From a virus, in the IMG/VR virus record IMGVR_UViG_3300017768_002628, positions 1 to 36,110 of that record: 36,110 bases of DNA; one strand, given 5' to 3'. Position 1 is the first letter of the stretch; every line of letters starts with the position of its first letter. Below are positions 28,568 through 36,110 of the stretch, piece after piece. Under the pieces are notes generated by a model that was given only the letters and a program-made list of their open reading frames with translations, searched no databases and was not told where the DNA came from. Both the position numbers and the translations under genes were made by a program.

Positions 28568-29472
28568 AAAAGTTTATTGTTACAACGACCATCAATAGTC
28601 CAACTTTAGCAACAAGAAAGTTTGCTGCGATGGAAGATTGGACTCTCATCGTGGTGGGTGACACAAAAACTCCACATTTGGAGTATGAGGAACTAGATTG
28701 TATTTACCTCTCTCCAGAGATTCAACAAACCATTGATAGTGATTTGTCTGATTCAATTGGATGGAAGAGTATTCAAAGAAGAAATATTGGATTTCTTTAT
28801 GCATACAAGCAAGGTGCAGACATTGTTGCCACAGTTGATGATGATAATATTCCCTATGATGATTGGGGTAAAAATCTTTTAGTTGGTCAGACAATTGAAT
28901 GTGATTTGTATGAACCATCTCAGAATGTATTTGATCCATTGTCTGTAACAAATACTCCAGATATTTGGCACAGAGGTTTTCCAATTGATTTGTTGGGAAA
29001 AAGACATGAAGTTGAGTACAAAGGTAAAGTAAAACGTAAGGTATTAGTTCAGGCAGATCTATGGGATGGTGATCCTGATATTGATGCTATGGCTAGACTT
29101 ACAATGAAACCCATAGTAAAATACAATGTAGAGAAACCATATTGTTCAAATAAGATCGCACCATTTAATAGTCAGAATACTTTCTTAGCAAGAGAAGTAT
29201 TGCCATACTATGCTGTGCTTCCTCATGTAGGAAGAATGGATGATATCTGGGGGTCATATATTCTGCAATATTATTTCCCTAACTCGGTGATCTATAATAA
29301 AGCATCGGTGTATCAGGATAGAAACGTACAAGATTTGGTGACTAATCTTGAAAAAGAAGTAATTGGTTATCGTAATACTTACGATTTTATCAATAACCTT
29401 AAAAAGTATATGGACAATCTTCCTGAAGATGCAAGACACTTCTATAAAACTTACATGAAAGCATACAAGTGA
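28558..29472 (+). CDS. STELLO/DUF288-like glycosyltransferase, 304 aa
   Basis: VDDDNIPYDDW (D94-D96) is a metal-binding triple Asp. DIWHRGFPIDLLGK and later RMDDIWGSYILQ are characteristic of the STELLO (DUF288) family, in which they follow the same order. No membrane anchor, unlike plant STELLO proteins. Overlaps the previous gene by 10 bases. Activity and sugar unknown. Confidence 0.7.
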   Translation: MGLKKFIVTTTINSPTLATRKFAAMEDWTLIVVGDTKTPHLEYEELDCIYLSPEIQQTIDSDLSDSIGWKSIQRRNIGFLYAYKQGADIVATVDDDNIPYDDWGKNLLVGQTIECDLYEPSQNVFDPLSVTNTPDIWHRGFPIDLLGKRHEVEYKGKVKRKVLVQADLWDGDPDIDAMARLTMKPIVKYNVEKPYCSNKIAPFNSQNTFLAREVLPYYAVLPHVGRMDDIWGSYILQYYFPNSVIYNKASVYQDRNVQDLVTNLEKEVIGYRNTYDFINNLKKYMDNLPEDARHFYKTYMKAYK

Positions 29473-30167
29473 AAAACTTAGCGATTGGATTTTCATCTCT
29501 CAGACCCAAACAATATTCTGAAGAGGTGTGTGATTTTAGAGAGAAAGAGTATTTTGTTTGTATTAGACAGATACTAAAGATTTTACCACAGTCATTTGAT
29601 TTCATTTTATGTGAGAATACTATTGACTCTGAATCTGAGATTAAAAACAATGATTTGAAAAGTCTCATTAAAGATGTTGATCTATGTGCTATGGGCAGTG
29701 AATCAAACATTGGTTCTAATAATAAAGGAGTCGGTGAGTTGTTACAACTTAAGACTGCACTTAAACAAGTTAATTCATCTGAGTATGAAAATATCTCATA
29801 TATTACAACAAGAGGTATTTTGACTTGTCCATATGTATTTGAGAAGACCGAGCAACTTGAAAAGCAAGCTTTACTTGGAAATCCAGATTTTATTTGGATG
29901 AATGGAAGAGTTGCTCCAGCAACGTCTAATCTTTTCAATGATCAATTTTTCTCCATGAAATCAAATGTCATGGTAGATTTTTCCAATTTTAGTTTCAATA
30001 GATTTGATTACCTCATCAGTAATCATATTGGCTCTGAATACAATCTTTATGATTTTGTTGTTCAAAATAACATTGATTATGAAGAACTAAATTATCTTGG
30101 TAGAATTCGTAATGACTGGAGTGCAAATGGAGTTCCATTTGATGCTAATAATTTTCATTTTTGTTAG
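29469..30167 (+). CDS. Hypothetical protein in the sugar operon, 232 aa
   Basis: GTG at 29469 overlaps the previous stop (GTGA). Mixed alpha/beta sequence with NIGSNNKGVGELLQLKTALKQV in the middle, a pattern like surface-glycan enzymes that sense a polymer or carry a GT-like fold. No clear DXD or nucleotide motif and no signal peptide. Its position between glycosyltransferase and methyltransferase genes indicates a role in glycan assembly. Not identified. Confidence 0.5.
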   Translation: MKNLAIGFSSLRPKQYSEEVCDFREKEYFVCIRQILKILPQSFDFILCENTIDSESEIKNNDLKSLIKDVDLCAMGSESNIGSNNKGVGELLQLKTALKQVNSSEYENISYITTRGILTCPYVFEKTEQLEKQALLGNPDFIWMNGRVAPATSNLFNDQFFSMKSNVMVDFSNFSFNRFDYLISNHIGSEYNLYDFVVQNNIDYEELNYLGRIRNDWSANGVPFDANNFHFC

Positions 30168-30175
30168 AGGTAACT

Positions 30176-30949
30176 ATGATTGAAGGATGGAGTAATTTAG
30201 ATAAGGACGAGACTAGTTTTCCTTATGCTGACATTTGTAATGAAGCAGTGTCTGATGATGAAGTATTTGATAAATTTAAAAACGATCCAAGGTACAATGC
30301 CATTCTTGAGCATGTATCTCCAGAGCAAGGATTGAAGTACATTGAAGGAATTCAACAGTATGAGTTGGATCAAGATCTCATTGAGGCATTTAAAGAAAAT
30401 GATTTGTATGGTGGATCGTCAAAAGTTGGATATGATTTACCATTTGGTCTAATCTCACCATCTACACTAAGATATATCCAAAATGCATTGGACATTTCAT
30501 ATTTTTACGGCGAGGGAGATCTCAATAGAATTGTCGAAATTGGTGGAGGATATGGTGGATTATGTAAAACCATTAGTTGTCTTTGCGATTTTGAAGAGTA
30601 TCACATTTATGATATTGAACCAGCATCAAAATTGCAAGAAAAATATCTCTCTAAGTTTAATATCACCGGAAAAACAATTCACCATTCAACCATTAATAAG
30701 TTGGAGGACATTGATCTAGTTGTTAGTAACTATGCTTATTCTGAATTGAATGAGGAATTGCAATCTCTTTATTATGAAAATATTATTGCCAATAGTAAAA
30801 AAGTTTATATGATTCTAAACAGGGGACAAGTGAGCAGACAAGTTTTCCTTGACAGAGCAGAGAAGGATTTTGACATCAATGTTGAAAAGGTTCTTGACTT
30901 TTGGCCACCAAACGGTTATCTTTACTATACAACAATGACAAGAAAATGA
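30176..30949 (+). CDS. Putative sugar O-methyltransferase, 257 aa
   Basis: SAM-binding motif VEIGGGYGGLCKT at 120-132 and acidic IYDIEP after it. ATG at 30176 follows a good AGAGG site; an upstream TTG is ignored. GYDLPFGLISPSTLRYIQ before motif I is typical of the putative sugar O-methyltransferase family that caps or modifies O-antigen. Overlaps the aminotransferase start (ATGA). Confidence 0.75.
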   Translation: MIEGWSNLDKDETSFPYADICNEAVSDDEVFDKFKNDPRYNAILEHVSPEQGLKYIEGIQQYELDQDLIEAFKENDLYGGSSKVGYDLPFGLISPSTLRYIQNALDISYFYGEGDLNRIVEIGGGYGGLCKTISCLCDFEEYHIYDIEPASKLQEKYLSKFNITGKTIHHSTINKLEDIDLVVSNYAYSELNEELQSLYYENIIANSKKVYMILNRGQVSRQVFLDRAEKDFDINVEKVLDFWPPNGYLYYTTMTRK

Positions 30950-32109
30950 AAATCCGAGATACCGTATTACCAGTCCTTCAACCTGTTGGTGGTGATGAAG
31001 AGATCAAAAACTTGTCTGAATCTATCACTAATGGGTGGTGGGGAAAAGGTCCAAAAGTTGCTGAGTTTGAAAAACAATTCGCAAAAATGGTTGGTGCAAA
31101 GTATGCAGTAGCAGTGACTAGCAACACCGCAGGACAAGATCTTGTTATCAAAGCACTTGGTCTTAAGGGGTGTGACATCATTAGTCCAACTATGTCTTTT
31201 ATGACTACTGCGGTGGTTCCCTTGTGGAATGATTGCACATCTACGATTGTAGATGTTTTGGATGATACCTTGTGTATCGATCCAGAAGATGTTCGTAGAA
31301 AATTGAAACCAGATACAAAGGCAATCATTGCAGTCAATCTTGCAGGAGTTCCTGCCCCCATTGATGAAATTCGTAAATTCTATGATGGGTTTATTTTGGA
31401 AGATTGTGCCCACAGTTGCTATACATCTGGGGCTGGATCAAAAGGAGATGCTGCTGTATGGTCCTTTCAGGCAGTTAAAACAATGCCTTGTGGTGATGGA
31501 GGCATGATCACCACCAATGACAAAGAACTCTATGAAAAACTTGTCCCTATGACTTGGATGGGAATTACAAGCACGTTTTCTCGCACAAATGGTTTGGGTG
31601 GTACTCCTGGGTATTCTTGGGATTATGATGTTGATACTTTAGGGTACAAATGTTATATGATAGATCTTCAAGCAGCAATTGCATTGGAGCAAATGAAAAA
31701 GTTGTCAAAACATCTTGAGTGGAGGAGACACATTCAAAAGTGTTATAATGAAGGATTGTCTGGTTTGATCAGAACTCCTGCATGGTCTGAAACAGTTCAG
31801 CACTATGGTGCTCGCGTTCCTTCTTTGGAACGTAATGAACTGATTAATTATCTTGCTGATAAAAAAATCCATACTAGTGTCCATTACAAACCACTTCATA
31901 AACATAAAATCGTAAATCAGAATCGGGAATATGATGTTGCTGATAAAGAATGGAAAAAATTGATTAGTCTTCCTTGCCATCCAGGTATGACACAGGAGGA
32001 CATTGATTATGTGATCTATTGGATTAAACAATATTATCATAAGAAATCGATTGTATCGTATGATGGTAAAACTACCATCTATCATGGCACCATAGTAGTA
32101 GAGGATTGA
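30946..32109 (+). CDS. DegT/DnrJ/EryC1/StrS-type sugar aminotransferase, 387 aa
   Basis: PLP enzyme that adds an amino group to a keto sugar nucleotide. K178 in AVKTMPCGDGGM is the Schiff-base Lys, and EDCAHS (E152, D153, H156) is the cofactor-binding motif. NGWWGKGPKVAEFE at the start is the family signature. Because Gmd makes GDP-4-keto-6-deoxymannose nearby, a perosamine-synthase role is plausible but unproven. The intact Lys argues against a ColD-like dehydratase. Confidence 0.85.
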   Translation: MKIRDTVLPVLQPVGGDEEIKNLSESITNGWWGKGPKVAEFEKQFAKMVGAKYAVAVTSNTAGQDLVIKALGLKGCDIISPTMSFMTTAVVPLWNDCTSTIVDVLDDTLCIDPEDVRRKLKPDTKAIIAVNLAGVPAPIDEIRKFYDGFILEDCAHSCYTSGAGSKGDAAVWSFQAVKTMPCGDGGMITTNDKELYEKLVPMTWMGITSTFSRTNGLGGTPGYSWDYDVDTLGYKCYMIDLQAAIALEQMKKLSKHLEWRRHIQKCYNEGLSGLIRTPAWSETVQHYGARVPSLERNELINYLADKKIHTSVHYKPLHKHKIVNQNREYDVADKEWKKLISLPCHPGMTQEDIDYVIYWIKQYYHKKSIVSYDGKTTIYHGTIVVED

Positions 32110-32110
32110 T

Positions 32111-32974
32111 ATGTATTTGGATCTTTACAAAATTGATGGCACTAAAAACTTAGATGCCAATCCATGTTTTGGTATCGATGAAACATACCCAAACTTTCAA
32201 GAGAAGTTAAGTGAGTTCAAAGAACTCTTGGTCGATCTAGTTGATAAAAATGAATCAAAAACCTTTTACAAGTTTGGTGATGGGGATTATTTCTTTTTAA
32301 GAGGTGAGTCTATTGGGAGTGCAACGCCAGGAAGACGTGCCTTAAGTAAACCATATAGTCAGATTGATCACCAGGCATTCAAGGATGGTGCTAGAGAGTG
32401 TGATTATTACACTTGTGAGATTTACCCCGATAATCGTCAAAAGTTTAGTGAGGTTCTTCCTGGAGTGAGTATTGATTATCCAGCAGAGTTTGGGTATGGG
32501 TTAGTTACTAACAAGTGGTTGCTTCAAACCTTTGCTGGAAAGATTGGTTTGATTGGTGCAGATATGAAAATGAATATCATTCGCAATGTTATTGAAGCAC
32601 CTCAGTATCAAGACTATCTTGGACTTGAGCAGTTTGAGGATTACGTATCTCTTCCTCAGAAATTTGCTTGTGATGATTTAGATGCAACTGAAAGACTGGT
32701 TGGAGAGCAACTTAAAAATTCAAGTTCTAAGATCTTTCTTATGGGAATGGGTCACGTTAAATCTGGTCTTATACATAGACTTAAGAAGTATACTGATGCT
32801 GTATTTCTTGATGTCGGAGCTTCAATTGATGCTCTCGCAGGCATCATTGATGTCGAACGACCATATGCTGGTGATTGGGTTAACTACCAGATTGATGAAC
32901 CAGAATTATATGGTGGTGTAGATTATCTTGCTTATAATGGTAAGGGTAGTCATATCCTTTTAGAAAGAAACTAA
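32111..32974 (+). CDS. GT-D-fold (DUF1792-like) glycosyltransferase, 287 aa
   Basis: YKFGDGDYFFLRG (F55-G-D57-G-D59) corresponds to the RFGDGE metal/UDP-binding motif of GT-D enzymes. Later KIFLMGMGHVKSGLIH and VFLDVGASIDALAG match the conserved C-terminal strand and DxG region. In streptococci these transfer glucose in glycan chains. Variation from E to D in the motif is visible. Soluble; donor unknown. Confidence 0.65.
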   Translation: MYLDLYKIDGTKNLDANPCFGIDETYPNFQEKLSEFKELLVDLVDKNESKTFYKFGDGDYFFLRGESIGSATPGRRALSKPYSQIDHQAFKDGARECDYYTCEIYPDNRQKFSEVLPGVSIDYPAEFGYGLVTNKWLLQTFAGKIGLIGADMKMNIIRNVIEAPQYQDYLGLEQFEDYVSLPQKFACDDLDATERLVGEQLKNSSSKIFLMGMGHVKSGLIHRLKKYTDAVFLDVGASIDALAGIIDVERPYAGDWVNYQIDEPELYGGVDYLAYNGKGSHILLERN

Positions 32975-32976
32975 TA

Positions 32977-33747
32977 ATGATTTTATACGTCTATCTCCAA
33001 GGTGGTTTGGGAAACCAAATGTTTCAATATGCAGCAGGAGTTTCTGCACTGAAAGAATATCCACAGTTTACAGAACTCCGTCTTGATTCTTCCTTCTATC
33101 AGAATCAGGAAAGAAAGATTATTGTAAATGGTTTAACTGGACGTGGTTATGATCTTGATATTTTAAATATCAAACATAATATCGCAGAAGATGCACCAGA
33201 AGGTGCGACATTACTTCAAGGATGGTTTCAAAATTTAAAAGAGTTTGAAAATGTTGTTGATGAGATCAGAAAACAATTTACTTTCTCTGTAGAATTTTCG
33301 GAAGCAACCAAGAATGTCGAAGAACAAATTTCTAATGTAGAAACTTCAGTTGCCATTCATGTTAGAAGGGGCGACTATGTTACCAATCCAACAGCACTTG
33401 CACATCATGGTGTTCTTGATAAGGCATACTATGATCGTGCGATCAAACTGATGGAATCTAAGTATCCTGATCCTCACTATTTTGTATTCTCTGAGGATGT
33501 TGAATGGTGTGTGGAAAATATCAAAACAGATAAACAAATTACTTTTGTTGGATCTGAATGTAATGATATTAAGGATAGCGGGCATCTTTACTTGATGACT
33601 AAGTGTAAGAACCATATCATCGCAAACTCATCATATTCTTGGTGGGGTGCATTTTTAGGAAACAGTGAGTTCACTATTGGACCAGAGAGATGGAATCGTG
33701 AGGCATCTGGATCTGATCATATGTTAGAGGAATGGGTTAAGTTATGA
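32977..33747 (+). CDS. GT11-type alpha-1,2-fucosyltransferase-like enzyme, 256 aa
   Basis: N-terminal QGGLGNQMFQYAAG and H128-V-R-R-G-D-Y134 are diagnostic of GT11 and related fucosyltransferases; RRGDY binds GDP-fucose. ANSSYSWWGAFLG and GPERWN near the end also match the family. In bacteria such enzymes add alpha-1,2-linked fucose to galactose. Its donor would be the product of the neighbouring gmd and fcl genes. Confidence 0.9.
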   Translation: MILYVYLQGGLGNQMFQYAAGVSALKEYPQFTELRLDSSFYQNQERKIIVNGLTGRGYDLDILNIKHNIAEDAPEGATLLQGWFQNLKEFENVVDEIRKQFTFSVEFSEATKNVEEQISNVETSVAIHVRRGDYVTNPTALAHHGVLDKAYYDRAIKLMESKYPDPHYFVFSEDVEWCVENIKTDKQITFVGSECNDIKDSGHLYLMTKCKNHIIANSSYSWWGAFLGNSEFTIGPERWNREASGSDHMLEEWVKL

Positions 33748-34601
33748 TCAATCTTTATTATTCAGAAGCATATTGGGGTCACTCCGCAACGATGAACGGA
33801 CCTCACAAGGTTGTAGATAATCTAATCAAAAGTCTTATTCAAGAAAAAATAGATTATGCAATTAACGAAGAGAAGTATAATCATAATTTTCTGATACAAT
33901 ATGATGCGATAGCACACGAAAAACATTCTAAGATTGAACAGGAGACTACAATCATTGGACCACAGGTTTGGTTATTTGATGGGTATGGTCAATTTTTGAT
34001 TGAAAATCAAAATTACTATAAGAAATTAATCGCACCATCACAATGGGTAAAAAATAAATTTATCGACAAGTTTAATTTACCAGAGGAAAAGATTGCTATT
34101 TGGCCAGTGGGTATTGAAGAGTTTAATAATGTAAGAGAACCAAGTTATGATTGTCTAATTTATTTTAAGAGAAGAGATGTGAGTGAATTGTCAGCAGTCA
34201 AAAAATTTCTGCTTGGTAGAGGGTTATCATATCGAATGGTAGAGTATGGTGGATATGATGAAGTTGGTTTCCGTAATCTTGTGAATCAGGCAAAATTCTG
34301 TTTTCTCATCAATGGAACAGAAAGTCAAGGTATTGCAGTTCAAGAAATAATGTCGATGGGTGTACCTATTATCACATGGGACCTCAAAGAATGGTTGGAT
34401 CAAGGAGAAGCATATCGTGTTCCTGCTACTTCAGTTCCTTTTTGGGATGAGAGGTGTGGAGAAAGATTTTATTCAATTGATAAATTAGAGGAGACATTTG
34501 ACAATTTTTATGCTAGGATAAATGATTATGACCCAAAAGCATATATTAAGGATAATTTATCTTTTGAGATGTCAGTTAAAACATTATTAGATATACTATG
34601 A
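33744..34601 (+). CDS. GT-B (GT4-like) glycosyltransferase, 285 aa
   Basis: GTESQGIAVQEIMSMGVP carries an EX7E motif (E193, E201), typical of retaining GT4 enzymes. PQVWLFDGYGQF and IAPSQWVKNKFIDKFNLPEEKIAIWPVGI fit the domain linker of GT-B folds. A compact enzyme missing part of the usual N-domain. Overlaps both neighbours by ATGA. Donor unknown. Confidence 0.75.
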   Translation: MINLYYSEAYWGHSATMNGPHKVVDNLIKSLIQEKIDYAINEEKYNHNFLIQYDAIAHEKHSKIEQETTIIGPQVWLFDGYGQFLIENQNYYKKLIAPSQWVKNKFIDKFNLPEEKIAIWPVGIEEFNNVREPSYDCLIYFKRRDVSELSAVKKFLLGRGLSYRMVEYGGYDEVGFRNLVNQAKFCFLINGTESQGIAVQEIMSMGVPIITWDLKEWLDQGEAYRVPATSVPFWDERCGERFYSIDKLEETFDNFYARINDYDPKAYIKDNLSFEMSVKTLLDIL

Positions 34602-35299
34602 AAATCTGTATTCTGACTATTGCTACTAATAAGTATCTGCAGTTTGTAGAAAAACTGTATGAGGATATTTCTGAAAAGTTCTGCCCTGGAGCAGAAATTA
34701 ATTGTCTTCTATTCACTGATCACGAAATTGAAGAGTGTGGTGATAATGTTAGAGTTCACTATATTGATCATGAACCTTGGCCAATGCCTACTCTGAAGCG
34801 TTATAACTATTTTGTTAAGGAGAAGGACTTTATCTTTGATCATGATTATTGCTTCTACTTTGATGCAGATATGCGTATTGATGGTTTAGTAGAGGCAGAA
34901 GAAGTTTGTGGTGATCTTGTTGCAACACGTCATGGATATCAATCATTGATCGATTCATCATCACAATCTTTTGATAGGAATCCAAAGTCACTTGCTTATG
35001 TCCCTTTTGATCAGAAGACCATTAGTTACTATGCTGGTGGTTTTAATGGTGGTAAAACTGAAAGTTTTATGAAGATGGCAGAAATTATTGCCAATAATGT
35101 GAATAAAGATCTTAAGAAAGGTGTTATTGCACTCTGGCACGATGAAAGTCACATGAATAGGTATCTGATTGATAATCCACCTACCTTAGATCTTGATCCG
35201 ACCTATTGCTATGCTGAAGAATTTATAGGAACTGATTATCCTTACAAACCCGGAAAAATTATTGCTTTGAAGAAAAATCATGCTGCACTTAGATCTTAG
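34598..35299 (+). CDS. GT6 (ABO-family) glycosyltransferase, 233 aa
   Basis: The motif order is that of GT6: KRYNYFVKEKDF, then CFYFDADMRI with D89-A-D91, YYAGGFNGGKTESFMKMAEII, ALWHDESHMNRYL and LDPTYCYAEE. GT6 enzymes add alpha-1,3 galactose or N-acetylgalactosamine to galactose. Most bacterial members have NXN in place of DXD, but this one keeps an acidic DXD, as vertebrate enzymes do. No membrane anchor, as usual in bacteria. Three genes downstream of the GT11 fucosyltransferase-like gene's start. Confidence 0.88.
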   Translation: MKICILTIATNKYLQFVEKLYEDISEKFCPGAEINCLLFTDHEIEECGDNVRVHYIDHEPWPMPTLKRYNYFVKEKDFIFDHDYCFYFDADMRIDGLVEAEEVCGDLVATRHGYQSLIDSSSQSFDRNPKSLAYVPFDQKTISYYAGGFNGGKTESFMKMAEIIANNVNKDLKKGVIALWHDESHMNRYLIDNPPTLDLDPTYCYAEEFIGTDYPYKPGKIIALKKNHAALRS

Positions 35300-35927
35300 A
35301 GAAATCCCTGCAGTTTATCTGAATCTTGCTGAGCATACTGAGAAAAATAAAAGTATGCAAAAACTGATTAAAGACTGTGGATTTAAAAATTCAATTCGTG
35401 TTGAAGGTGTATCTCGTCCAGATAATCCATTGATTGGATGTTCATTGGCACACCTTAGAGGATTGGAGGAGATTGATCCTCCTTTTATTCTTTTTGAAGA
35501 TGATTGTGAAATCAAAAACTTTGAACCAGAAATTGAAGTTCCCAAAAATGCTGATGCAGTTTATCTTGGAGTTTCATCATGGGGAAGAATGAACGGACAC
35601 TCTGGTCCTTTTGTTCAATATGAAAAGATAAGTGATAATTTTCATCGTGTTTATAATATGCTTGGGGCACATGCCATATTGTATCTGACAGAAGATTATG
35701 TTAGAATGTGTCAAAGAATAAGTTTTCATGCTGGCAATGTGATCGGTAGTTATCAGGATATTGGATTTGCTGAGATACAACGTTGGTTCAATGTATATAC
35801 ATTTGATGATCCAATGTTCTATCAAAACAGTTCTTATCAAGCAACTGTAAATCCACTTACAAGTTATCCAACACAGGAGTGTTTTAACTTTAATAAAAAT
35901 TATTTTTTACCTGAGAGAGTTTTATGA
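35280..35927 (+). CDS. GT25-like glycosyltransferase, 215 aa
   Basis: [21 protein letters not shown], then [23 protein letters not shown] and [10 protein letters not shown] (E73-D74-D75) are the GT25 pattern used by LPS glycosyltransferases. Overlaps the GT6 gene by 20 bases and the next start by ATGA. Donor commonly UDP-galactose in the family. No signal peptide. Confidence 0.78.
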   Translation: MLHLDLREIPAVYLNLAEHTEKNKSMQKLIKDCGFKNSIRVEGVSRPDNPLIGCSLAHLRGLEEIDPPFILFEDDCEIKNFEPEIEVPKNADAVYLGVSSWGRMNGHSGPFVQYEKISDNFHRVYNMLGAHAILYLTEDYVRMCQRISFHAGNVIGSYQDIGFAEIQRWFNVYTFDDPMFYQNSSYQATVNPLTSYPTQECFNFNKNYFLPERVL

Positions 35928-36110
35928 AATCATTAGTTACTGGAGGATGTGGATTTATTGGATCTCATCTAGTAGATAGATTGGTAAAATTAGGACATGA
36001 AGTTGTAGTTTTGGATAGAGTAAAGCATCACGATCCAAATCCAAAAGCAACATATTATCTTTATGATTTATCTGAAAAATATACAAAATATATTCATCTT
36101 TTTGAAAGTG
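35924..36110 (+). CDS. NAD-dependent sugar epimerase/dehydratase, 3' end beyond window
   Basis: Reads [20 protein letters not shown], an SDR Rossmann signature (GGCGFIG), then [10 protein letters not shown]. Only the first 62 residues are present; the rest lies outside. Starts with ATGA overlap on the GT25-like gene. Likely another nucleotide-sugar enzyme of the same operon; substrate cannot be judged from this fragment. Confidence 0.75.
   Translation, partial: MKSLVTGGCGFIGSHLVDRLVKLGHEVVVLDRVKHHDPNPKATYYLYDLSEKYTKYIHLFES

Noticed and set aside
30967-31413. Minus-strand open frames opposite the aminotransferase gene
   Set aside because: They sit opposite a clearly recognised gene with intact motifs and show no family match.
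1-36110. CRISPR arrays, insertion sequences, psbA/psbD or hli genes
   Set aside because: No regularly spaced repeats, transposase motifs, or D1/D2 or high-light-inducible sequences were seen in the window.

Overview
The window looks like part of the genome of a large T4-like marine cyanophage (a myovirus of the kind that infects Synechococcus or Prochlorococcus). The evidence is a T4 gp61-type primase next to class I ribonucleotide reductase genes, repeated TATAAATA/CTAAATA late-promoter motifs, and five phage tRNA genes. It also carries the auxiliary metabolic genes typical of these phages: plastocyanin, ferredoxin, plastoquinol oxidase, gnd, zwf and talC. Genes are tightly packed, and many overlap by ATGA or TAATG.

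Layout. 1-3600: small structural or conserved phage genes behind late promoters. 3603-8130: primase, nrdA, nrdB and a short ORF, closed by a terminator. 8143-9061: a late unit encoding a histone-like Lys/Ala-rich protein. 9119-12209: a GIY-YIG-like nuclease, a SleB-type hydrolase, a secreted HExxH protein and two membrane proteins, a possible lysis or envelope block. 12268-17275: petE, petF, PTOX, gnd and zwf, then a train of very small, mostly membrane, ORFs and a staphylococcal-type nuclease. 17280-18310: two conserved membrane or Pro-rich proteins. 18093-20046 on the minus strand: three exported proteins, two of them apparent paralogues; the third has no ordinary start codon and its 3' end overlaps the convergent plus-strand gene by 218 bp. 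20138-24466: tRNA genes (Arg, Gly, Asn, Val, Pro), talC, a small outer-membrane-barrel-like gene, many short ORFs, and noncoding stretches rich in hairpins, promoters and terminators.

24633 to the end: a long, apparently single polysaccharide operon. It encodes a GDP-mannose 3,5-epimerase-like protein, Gmd, Fcl, a DegT-type aminotransferase, a sugar methyltransferase, and glycosyltransferases resembling GT2, STELLO/DUF288, GT-D, GT11, GT4, GT6 and GT25, and it runs off the window in another epimerase. GDP-fucose synthesis, an alpha-1,2-fucosyltransferase-like GT11 and an ABO-family GT6 together form a set that could build a histo-blood-group-like glycan.

How the genes fit together. Plastocyanin, ferredoxin and PTOX would keep photosynthetic electron flow going. 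Zwf, Gnd and TalC would push carbon through the pentose phosphate pathway to give NADPH and pentose phosphate. NrdA/NrdB would turn ribonucleotides into dNTPs. The tRNAs read A/T-ending or A/T-rich codons. The sugar operon probably alters the host surface or decorates the virion. All functions are inferred from sequence alone.
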